From assembly GCA_023621975.1 (NCBI GenBank), contig JAMOAC010000476.1, positions 1 to 8,928 of the forward strand: 8,928 bases of DNA. The letters are read 5' to 3'. This DNA is from Bacillota bacterium. Lineage in GTDB: Bacteria > Bacillota_A > Clostridia > Acetivibrionales > DUMB01. The translations under genes and the position numbers were made by a program. Below, one piece after another: positions 1 through 5,309 of the stretch. Below the pieces are notes generated by a model, which saw nothing but the letters and a program-made list of their open reading frames with translations, was not told the DNA's origin and did not search any database. Every line of letters begins with the position of its first letter. Positions within the stretch are counted from its first letter, which is position 1.

Positions 1-838
1 CCTGGTCATGATGCCATGACAATGATCCGGTTATGGAATATTTGCACAGTTCATCCCAAAGTTCTGCAGCAAACAGAGCCTCATCGCTCAGTAAATTAAG
101 CTTTCCTTCAGAGTCAAAATAATCACCGCCTGCAGAGTACAGGAACTGAGCAAATATATCAGCAGCTGCCTGTCCTTGTGATGCGGGTATTGCTATTCCG
201 GTGCCCTTTTCCTTGAAATATTTGGCTACCTGAATCAATTCTTCAACAGTAGTGGGAACTTTTTGTCCTTCCTTTTCAAACCATTCCTTATTATACGTCA
301 GAATGTTTGTTTGCGCGAAAGTGGGAAGAGCATACAATTTGCCGTCCATTTTGTTCATTTCCAGCATTGACTTTGAATATATACTGAGATCAGCACCGAG
401 TTTTTCCGTTAAGTCATCAAGAGGCATAAGCCATCCTTTAGAGACATACTCCGGAAGCCAAATTTCTTGCACCCAAACCAGGTCATAATCAGCAGAAGAA
501 CTTAAGCTCTGTATTTGCTTTTGCTTCAGGTTTGAATAATCAATATCGTCTACTTTGGCTTCTGCTTCTGCATATTCCGCAAGCACGGCCTTCTGGTCAT
601 CCGCATGCGGGCCTGCCCAACGCGAAAGAACGATTGTTGGCTTTTTACCTGAAGCTTTTCCATCCGAAGATTGTTCAGCAGGAGGTTTTTCATTTTCATT
701 TTGTGTTACATCTGTACTGTCTTTAGAAGATTTATCCTGGGAAGACTTATCATTTCCTTGTGATCGCGAACAACCTGCAAATACTGACATAATGAAAATA
801 ATCGCCAGTAAAAATGAAATAATCCTCATTTTCTTCAT
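1..838 (-). CDS. ABC transporter sugar-type solute-binding lipoprotein, C-terminus missing
   Basis: This is the N-terminal 279 residues of an extracellular substrate-binding lipoprotein; the gene continues past the left edge of the window. The start ATG (838-836) has a near-perfect AAAGGAGG ribosome site 8 bases upstream. Residues 1-22 form a lipoprotein signal peptide (KK at the N-terminus, hydrophobic core, lipobox FAGC with Cys23). Residues 24-67 are a Ser/Lys/Asp/Glu-rich linker, as expected for a protein tethered to the outer face of a Gram-positive membrane. The binding domain starts near residue 68 (PTIVLSRWAGPHADDQ) and includes DYDLVWVQEIW, a GWLMPLDDL segment and YALPTFAQTNILTYNKEWF, which are typical of the family 1 (MalE-like) sugar-binding proteins. 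It lies 110 bases after the glycyl radical activase with no obvious terminator between, so co-transcription is likely. Permease genes are expected beyond the window. The ligand cannot be read from the sequence. Confidence 0.88.
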   Translation of the reverse strand, partial: MKKMRIISFLLAIIFIMSVFAGCSRSQGNDKSSQDKSSKDSTDVTQNENEKPPAEQSSDGKASGKKPTIVLSRWAGPHADDQKAVLAEYAEAEAKVDDIDYSNLKQKQIQSLSSSADYDLVWVQEIWLPEYVSKGWLMPLDDLTEKLGADLSIYSKSMLEMNKMDGKLYALPTFAQTNILTYNKEWFEKEGQKVPTTVEELIQVAKYFKEKGTGIAIPASQGQAAADIFAQFLYSAGGDYFDSEGKLNLLSDEALFAAELWDELCKYSITGSLSWHHDQ

Positions 839-846
839 GTTAGTTT

Positions 847-854
847 CCTCCTTT
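847..854 (-). promoter_or_regulatory. Ribosome binding site of the solute-binding protein gene
   Basis: AAAGGAGG on the minus strand, 8 bases before the ATG at 838-836. This is an almost perfect Shine-Dalgarno match and fixes the start of a gene whose other end is outside the window. Confidence 0.85.
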
Positions 855-948
855 ATTATTTAATATTTTAAAAATTAACCTATTTGTGCCTGATATTTAA
901 TTGTCATTATTCTCCAGGGAATACAGCACAGCAGGTTATTATTACCGG

Positions 949-1857
949 TTAACAGATTTCTGCTTTGCATCCGTAATCTTCAAGCTGACGAAGCCATTCA
1001 AATTTTTGCTCTTTTGACGGTTGATTTATGTGGGGTAAAGACTCAGCCTTTCCAATTTGGATTCGTTTAGTTTCTCCCATACGATGATAAGGTAAAATCT
1101 CAACTTTACATATATTACGATACTTACGTGCAGTATCTGCTATTCCTTTTAAATGATCCTTTGAGTCGTTAATACCAGGAATAAGAGGACATCTCAATAT
1201 TATTTTTTTATCCATCGAATTAATCAAATCAAGGTTTTCCAAAATAAGTTTATTTGACGCTCCTGTCAGTTCTTTGTGGATAGATTCGCTTGTAGCTTTA
1301 TAATCGTAGAGAAATAAATCCACATATGGTGCTATTTTTATAAACTGCTCCGCAGGAGCTAATCCGCATGTTTCGATACAAAGGTTAATGCCCTCTTTTT
1401 TTATTGCTTCTGCAAGCGCAAGAGCAAATTGCGGCTGGAACATTGGTTCACCGCCGGAAAGTGTAACCCCTCCGTCATTTGAATAATAAGGAATATCTAT
1501 TTTTATCGAATCCATAACTTCCCGGACGGACATTTCCCTTCCAACCAAAGAAACAGCCTCATAGCAGCAAATTTCAATACAACGACCACACTTAGTACAT
1601 TTTTCATAATCAACCACGTGATAGCCTTCATCGAAATGATGTACACCGTAATTGCATACTTTCTCACACATACGGCATCCTATGCACTTATGGGATCGAT
1701 AAATCAATTCCTTTTGCATACTGATTGATTCAGGGTTATGGCACCAAATGCATCTAAGAGGACAACCCTTGAAAAAAACCGTTGTTCTTATTCCAGGCCC
1801 GTCATGTATACAAAAGCGCTGGATATCAAATATCTTTCCTTTTATATTGTTCATCAT
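949..1857 (-). CDS. Glycyl radical enzyme activating protein (radical SAM, PflA/GRE-activase family)
   Basis: A cytoplasmic iron-sulfur enzyme that uses S-adenosylmethionine to abstract hydrogen from the glycine of its partner glycyl radical enzyme. The 302-residue protein shows the radical SAM cluster motif CX3CX2C (CPLRCIWC, Cys32/36/39). This is followed by the two-cluster ferredoxin insert found in activases of dehydratase- and decarboxylase-type enzymes but absent from classical PflA: Cys58/61/64/68 (CIGCRMCEKVC) and Cys87/90/93/97 (CTKCGRCIEIC). The SAM-binding LSGGEP motif is at 133-138. The N-terminal FDIQRFCIHDGPGIRTTVFFKGC is the family signature. The ATG at 1857 follows the TAG of the upstream enzyme gene without a gap (TAGATG), so the two are translationally coupled; an AAAGGA site lies 11 bases upstream, inside that gene. 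A second Met (1854) follows directly. The partner is almost certainly the adjacent 756-residue enzyme. Confidence 0.95.
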   Translation of the reverse strand: MMNNIKGKIFDIQRFCIHDGPGIRTTVFFKGCPLRCIWCHNPESISMQKELIYRSHKCIGCRMCEKVCNYGVHHFDEGYHVVDYEKCTKCGRCIEICCYEAVSLVGREMSVREVMDSIKIDIPYYSNDGGVTLSGGEPMFQPQFALALAEAIKKEGINLCIETCGLAPAEQFIKIAPYVDLFLYDYKATSESIHKELTGASNKLILENLDLINSMDKKIILRCPLIPGINDSKDHLKGIADTARKYRNICKVEILPYHRMGETKRIQIGKAESLPHINQPSKEQKFEWLRQLEDYGCKAEIC

Positions 1858-4128
1858 CTAATACGTAGTCCTTTCGAAAATTTCCTTTTGTACATCCTTA
1901 GGAAGGTCGACAAATCTTGCACTAAAGCCCCCTACTCTCACCATCAGGTCCCTGTATGAGTCAGGATCTTTCATGGCATTAGCAAGGTCATCTCTACCGA
2001 CAACCGTTATCATCAGATGGGCTCCACCACGTTCAAAATAGCTATCAATCAGTTCATAAACCTTTTCACGGGCTGAAGCATATAACTCACGGCTTAAACG
2101 TAAATTCTGCACCATTCCGGCATGATTATCATGAGGAAGTTTCAGCAATGAGTTTATCATTGCAGTGATACCGTTTTTATCGGCACCCGGAGACGGATTG
2201 TTGGCATTTGCCATGGGTGTACCTGCCTTCCTTCCGTCTGCTGAAGCACCTACCCATCTTGCCAGTGTTGTATTTTGTGCATTATTAATAACTACTGCCA
2301 AATATGTGTCCAATCCCACTTTCGGTGCCTGACGCCTTATTTCCTCGCAAACATACCTGTGTAATTCAACAACCATGGAATCTGCATAAGGATCATCATT
2401 TCCGTATTTTGGACAATCAATCATCATTTTCCGTTCCTTTTCGTATCCAAAGAAATTGCTGTCCAAAATTTTTATCAATTGTTCAGACGTAAGCTTCTTT
2501 TCTTCAAATACAAGTTTTTTTATCGCAGTTAAACTATCAGCAGCATTTATCAGACCATATACTTCCAGTGTGCCGTTCAGACTTGCGCATCCTCCGTTAA
2601 AAACCGCCTTACCTTTCTCACAGCATTCGTCATATAACATTGTAACATACATGAAGGCATGCAATTCACCTGTTTTTCTGTATTCATACATCTCAAATTT
2701 TGCCTCTGCATCAATATAGTATTCCAGATGTTTTTTGTATTCCCCATAGAATTCTTCAAATGTTAAACACTGGTCCAGTGATTTCGTTTTTGGACCGAAA
2801 TATTTTCTTGATACCGGGTCATATCCGCCATGAATTGCTATTTCCAATATTTTCAGCATATTGAGAGCACCGCTGGGTGTTCCGAAACTGTAGTGATCAA
2901 ACACGATTTCCCCGCATCCTAGGGGAACATAACTCTCCGCCCTTTGGCGGTCAACTCCGTAAGCTTTCATTATACCCGGAACCAGAACATCATCATTATA
3001 TAATAGAGGATACGTGCGTCCTTCTTCTATACATCTCATTGCCGCATCCCAAACTTCTTTGGGGGTTTCCTTTGAGAACCTGAGCGTAAACTGAGGGAGT
3101 ACTTCTTTGACTGTCCTGCATGCCTCAATTGCAACAAGGCAGAACCTGTCAGCATTCTCTTTGTTCCTTCGTCCGTATCCACCGATAATTACCCTTCCGT
3201 CTACTTCACAATCCAGATGGTCAATCAGGCGGAAGAGCGACTGAATCATTTCCAGGGCTTCCTGTTCGGTTATAATTCCGTTATCAACATCGTGCACATA
3301 AAAGTCTCCTAGATAAACATCCATTCTGCCGAATTCAATCTCAGGTGTGAGCAGTGAATAAATCCATACCAGCTGAATTGCTTCCCTCAACGATTCCGGC
3401 TTTCTTATTGTAATATTTTCAAGTACCTGTGCCATTTTTTCAAGCTCCTGTGCCCGTTTAGTATCCTTTTCTTTCTCTTTTTTGTGTAACAACTGCTCCC
3501 TGTAAAACAGGCATACTTCTTTCACCAGTTCCAATGCTCCAAGCATACACTTAAACAGTACCACATCCCCGTTATTACGCAGTGCACGGTCAAGGTACTG
3601 TTTTACTTCAGCTTCGAGTCCGGGAATCCCTATTTTGACTAATTTATCAAAATTCAGATAAGTGCCGGCCATACGCAGAATAGGTGTTGCAGGAAGAGGC
3701 TGTCCTAACCAATCATCACTGGGTAGTGCCTTTTTCAGTTCATCCGGCATATCATGAAGTACTTTTGCGGTGGTGTTTTCCGATCTCCAGAATACAAGCA
3801 TATCATGTAAATCTTCCCTGTATTTACCTGAACCTGCTTTGTGTTCAAGTTCATATACAACTCTCGGTTCATCAATATAAAAGCCGAATCCACCTGTCTG
3901 ATGCTGTATCCCAAGGCCAACAGCCCCAAATTCAATTCTGCCTGCGAATAAATCGTTATCTTCGACTTCATGCAATATAGCAGGATATTGGGCCCTGAGA
4001 CAGGCAAGTTCTATTTCAGCTGGATGAGAATATTTGAGTTTTGCCTCTCTATATGCTTTGGTGAAATCAATTTCAAACTGGAGATTTTTTCTCTTATTTT
4101 TGACTTTAAAATTATTCATTTTTGACAT
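1858..4128 (-). CDS. Glycyl radical enzyme, PFL-like, substrate unassigned (dehydratase-type active site)
   Basis: A 756-residue glycyl radical enzyme, full length for the family. The C-terminal radical loop reads RVGGFSARFVDL, with Gly734 as the predicted radical site. The active-site loop reads VPLGCGEIVF with thiyl Cys405 and Glu407. This CxE arrangement is the one used by the dehydratase, lyase and decarboxylase members; pyruvate formate-lyase has two adjacent cysteines instead, so true PFL activity is unlikely. The family block DGRKAGTPMANANNPSPGADKNG lies at 631-653. The N-terminal segment (GAVGLGIQHQTGGFGFYIDE, about 68-87) does not match any characterised member that I recognise (choline, glycerol, propanediol, hydroxyproline, isethionate). 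The activase follows immediately and a sugar-type binding protein after that, which suggests a carbohydrate- or polyol-derived substrate; this is inference. An alternative start is Met4 (4119-4117), because the AAGGGG site at 4131-4136 is only 2 bases from the first ATG and 11 from the second. Confidence 0.93.
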   Translation of the reverse strand: MSKMNNFKVKNKRKNLQFEIDFTKAYREAKLKYSHPAEIELACLRAQYPAILHEVEDNDLFAGRIEFGAVGLGIQHQTGGFGFYIDEPRVVYELEHKAGSGKYREDLHDMLVFWRSENTTAKVLHDMPDELKKALPSDDWLGQPLPATPILRMAGTYLNFDKLVKIGIPGLEAEVKQYLDRALRNNGDVVLFKCMLGALELVKEVCLFYREQLLHKKEKEKDTKRAQELEKMAQVLENITIRKPESLREAIQLVWIYSLLTPEIEFGRMDVYLGDFYVHDVDNGIITEQEALEMIQSLFRLIDHLDCEVDGRVIIGGYGRRNKENADRFCLVAIEACRTVKEVLPQFTLRFSKETPKEVWDAAMRCIEEGRTYPLLYNDDVLVPGIMKAYGVDRQRAESYVPLGCGEIVFDHYSFGTPSGALNMLKILEIAIHGGYDPVSRKYFGPKTKSLDQCLTFEEFYGEYKKHLEYYIDAEAKFEMYEYRKTGELHAFMYVTMLYDECCEKGKAVFNGGCASLNGTLEVYGLINAADSLTAIKKLVFEEKKLTSEQLIKILDSNFFGYEKERKMMIDCPKYGNDDPYADSMVVELHRYVCEEIRRQAPKVGLDTYLAVVINNAQNTTLARWVGASADGRKAGTPMANANNPSPGADKNGITAMINSLLKLPHDNHAGMVQNLRLSRELYASAREKVYELIDSYFERGGAHLMITVVGRDDLANAMKDPDSYRDLMVRVGGFSARFVDLPKDVQKEIFERTTY

Positions 4129-4236
4129 GTCCCCTTTTTATAATAATAAAAAATAATATCAGAATGAGAACCAAGAAATGTATGCAGAATCAACGTACGT
4201 CTCTTTTTCCGGCAGTTCCAATTGTTTTCTAAAAAC

Positions 4237-4253
4237 ATTATACACTAGACACT
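4237..4253 (-). promoter_or_regulatory. Probable promoter -10 and direct repeat of the glycyl radical operon
   Basis: On the minus strand a perfect -10 hexamer TATAAT (4242-4237) lies about 110 bases before the enzyme start. No good -35 is present at 16-18 bases (AGAAAT-like). Overlapping the upstream side of the -10 is AGTGTCTAGTGT (4253-4242), two copies of AGTGT separated by CT. A consensus -10 with a missing -35 and a short repeat alongside suggests a regulated promoter, but no known operator is recognised. Confidence 0.4.
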
Positions 4254-4387
4254 ATTATTATTTCTTGTTACTGTTTGACGACTTCTTTGTAGTATATTGA
4301 TATATTCGTACTTATCCCTTACAATGCTCATATAAAAGACTCTGTTACCACAATCGATATGCTGAAACTGCCGATTTGATTGCCAAA

Positions 4388-4407
4388 TAAATGGGGACAG
4401 TTCTCAA
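4388..4407 (+). repeat. Solo copy of the AATGGGGACAGTTCTCA interspersed repeat
   Basis: The bases read AAATGGGGACAGTTCTCAA, identical over at least 17 bases to the ends of the element at 5108-5256. It stands alone, without a nearby inverted partner, between the glycyl radical operon and the tRNA terminator. It is copy 1 of four in the window and lies in the same orientation as the copy at 5108-5130. Confidence 0.8.
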
Positions 4408-4484
4408 TTTATTCTCAGTTATTATAAAGTAACAAAAAGAGAATAATCAAAAAAATCTTTGGCAAGAAAAAGCCCGACCAGCAT

Positions 4485-4511
4485 AAAAAAACTCCGGTAC
4501 AATTACCGGAG
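4485..4511 (-). terminator. Intrinsic terminator of the tRNA operon
   Basis: On the minus strand CTCCGGTA, the loop ATTG and TACCGGAG form a perfect 8-bp stem with a 4-base loop, followed directly by seven T residues. It begins 10 bases after the CCA end of tRNA-Thr. The plus strand also has a T-rich tail on its far side (4512-4520, GC-flanked), so weak termination in the other direction is possible. Confidence 0.92.
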
Positions 4512-4520
4512 CTTTTTCTT

Positions 4521-4596
4521 TGGAGCTGGCGGACGGAATCGAACCCCCGACCTGCTGATTACAAGTCAGCTGCTCTACCTGCTGAGCTACGCCAGC
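4521..4596 (-). tRNA. tRNA-Thr (anticodon TGT)
   Basis: This 76-base tRNA is last in the cluster. The acceptor stem GCTGGCG/CGCCAGC pairs perfectly, the discriminator is T and CCA is encoded. The anticodon stem GCTGA/TCAGC holds the loop CTTGTAA, giving anticodon TGT (reads ACA and related Thr codons). The T-arm GGGGG-TTCGATT-CCGTC contains a G-G mismatch in the middle and a G-T pair. The TTCGA loop is otherwise normal, and the same T-arm form is, from memory, common in clostridial tRNA-Thr. Confidence 0.97.
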
Positions 4597-4619
4597 AATT
4601 ATTAAATTTAAAGTAAAGA

Positions 4620-4695
4620 TGGTGGGCGCTACAGGGCTCGAACCTATGACCCCCTGCTTGTAAGGCAGGTGCTCTCCCAGCTGAGCTAAGCGCCC
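4620..4695 (-). tRNA. tRNA-Val (anticodon TAC)
   Basis: 76 bases with encoded CCA. The acceptor GGGCGCT/AGCGCCC pairs fully and the discriminator is A. The anticodon stem CCTGC/GCAGG carries the loop CTTACAA, anticodon TAC. The T-loop is TTCGAGC. It lies 8 bases after tRNA-Glu and 23 bases before tRNA-Thr in the direction of transcription. Confidence 0.97.
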
Positions 4696-4703
4696 AAAAA
4701 AAG

Positions 4704-4778
4704 TGGTGACCCATAGGGGACTCGAACCCCTGTTACCGCCGTGAAAGGGCGGTGTCTTAACCGCTTGACCAATGGGCC
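4704..4778 (-). tRNA. tRNA-Glu (anticodon TTC)
   Basis: 75 bases with encoded CCA. The acceptor GGCCCAT/ATGGGTC contains one G-T pair. The anticodon stem CCGCC/GGCGG encloses CTTTCAC, anticodon TTC. The T-arm is AGGGG-TTCGAGT-CCCCT. It sits 9 bases after tRNA-Met in the same transcript. Confidence 0.97.
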
Positions 4779-4787
4779 GATTTTGAA

Positions 4788-4864
4788 TGGTAGCGGCGGT
4801 CGGACTCGAACCAACGACACTGCGGGTATGAACCGCATGCTCTAGCCACCTGAGCTACGCCGCC
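4788..4864 (-). tRNA. tRNA-Met, elongator type (anticodon CAT)
   Basis: 77 bases with encoded CCA; first gene of the cluster. The anticodon stem TGCGG/CCGCA holds the loop TTCATAC, anticodon CAT. The first base pair is G-T, not the unpaired C-A pair of initiator tRNA, and the anticodon stem lacks the three consecutive G-C pairs required for initiation, so it is not fMet. A lysidine-modified tRNA-Ile2 would also read CAT here, but the overall sequence resembles clostridial elongator tRNA-Met. Confidence 0.9.
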
Positions 4865-4948
4865 ATATCTTTTCTAAAAATTAATAAACTTAAATATTAT
4901 TCAAATATATTCAGTTCTCACAGCAACTTTCAATCAACGTGCTTATTC

Positions 4949-4978
4949 ATTGTAGCAGAAAGAGCAACATAAAGTCAA
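4949..4978 (-). promoter_or_regulatory. Promoter of the tRNA operon (vegetative sigma type)
   Basis: On the minus strand TTGACT (4978-4973), an 18-base spacer and TACAAT (4954-4949). The spacer ends in TGC, which makes an extended -10 (TGCTACAAT). The predicted start near 4942 leaves a leader of about 78 bases before tRNA-Met. The near-consensus sequence fits a stable-RNA promoter, and no other promoter is needed for the four tRNAs. Confidence 0.82.
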
Positions 4979-5090
4979 GAGGAATTTTAAATTACATTTT
5001 TTTCATTATCAATCAGTTGTCAAGGCAAACACCGCACTGAAATTGAAAAGCAGTCGCATTAATACAAAATGGATAACCAAAATGTGCGGG

Positions 5091-5115
5091 TGCAAAATGG
5101 GATGCAAAATGGGGA
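5091..5115 (+). repeat. Tandem duplication at the edge of the repeat element
   Basis: TGCAAAATGGGA is followed directly by TGCAAAATGGGGA. The second unit runs into the left terminal repeat of the element at 5108-5256, so the first unit looks like a partial copy of the element's outer boundary, perhaps from slippage or an earlier insertion. Confidence 0.65.
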
Positions 5116-5256
5116 CAGTTCTCAACTATTAACAAAAAATAAATGGGTGACTATATTTATCGACATAAATAATTTTGCGAACAACCCAAGCTTTTTAATA
5201 ATATGGGTTTGCTTTTGACTTATTAATAAGTGCAATAGTTGAGAACTGTCCCCATT
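5108..5256. mobile_element. 149-bp MITE/REP-pair-like element with 23-bp perfect terminal inverted repeats
   Basis: The left end (5108-5130) and right end (5234-5256) are exact reverse complements over 23 bases, each containing GGGGACAGTTCTCAACTATT or its complement. The interior is AT-rich and non-coding. It contains a 6-bp inverted repeat AACCCA/TGGGTT (5183-5188, 5204-5209) and a 14-base palindrome ACTTATTAATAAGT (5218-5231) just inside the right end. I see no transposase and no clear target duplication. Repeats centred on GGGGACAG are, as far as I recall, often seen around IS200-like (Y1, REP-associated) transposase genes, so a non-autonomous element mobilised by such an enzyme elsewhere is the best guess. 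A paired REP (BIME-like) structure is the alternative. Confidence 0.65.
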
Positions 5257-5260
5257 CAAA

Positions 5261-5280
5261 ACTTGAGAACTGTCCCCCTT
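5261..5280 (-). repeat. Solo inverted copy of the GGGGACAGTTCTCA repeat, beside the element
   Basis: Read on the minus strand this is AAGGGGGACAGTTCTCAAGT, the fourth copy of the core. It has GGGGG instead of TGGGG at the outer edge and AAGT instead of AACT at the inner edge. It lies 5 bases from the right end of the 149-bp element in the same orientation as that end, so two copies follow each other in tandem just after the pncB stop codon. Confidence 0.75.
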
Positions 5281-5309
5281 CAATCCCTTCAAATCGTTAT
5301 CTTTGAAAT

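Larger units (their letters stand above)
4129..4484. other. Intergenic region upstream of the glycyl radical operon
   Basis: These 356 bases between the enzyme gene and the tRNA terminator contain no credible gene. They hold the AAGGGG ribosome site (4131-4136), the probable -10 near 4240, and one solo copy of the GGGGACAGTTCTCA repeat (4388-4407). The rest is very AT-rich, and I see no further structure that I can name. Confidence 0.6.
4979..5309. other. Repeat-rich intergenic region between tRNA promoter and pncB
   Basis: No credible gene is present. From right to left it holds a solo inverted repeat copy (5261-5280), the 149-base inverted-repeat element (5108-5256), and a 12/13-base tandem duplication (5091-5115). 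The remaining stretch (4979-5090) shows nothing I can name. No GC-rich T-tailed terminator for pncB is visible before the repeats begin 30 bases past its stop codon. Confidence 0.6.

Noticed and set aside
555..863. A 102-codon plus-strand open frame over the start of the binding-protein gene
   Set aside because: It is antisense to the signal peptide and linker of a clear lipoprotein with a perfect ribosome site. The composition is that of a shadow frame.
1858..4128. Calling the large enzyme pyruvate formate-lyase (pflB)
   Set aside because: Although the length and the glycine position resemble PFL, the active-site loop is GCGE rather than Cys-Cys, and the activase has the extra ferredoxin clusters absent from PflA.
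4788..4864. Reading the CAT tRNA as initiator tRNA-fMet
   Set aside because: The first acceptor pair is G-T instead of the C-A mismatch of the initiator, and the anticodon stem lacks the run of three G-C pairs next to the loop.
4388..5280. Possible CRISPR array from the recurring 17-23 base repeats
   Set aside because: Only four copies exist, in mixed orientations and with irregular spacing (about 700, 104 and 5 bases), and no cas genes are present.
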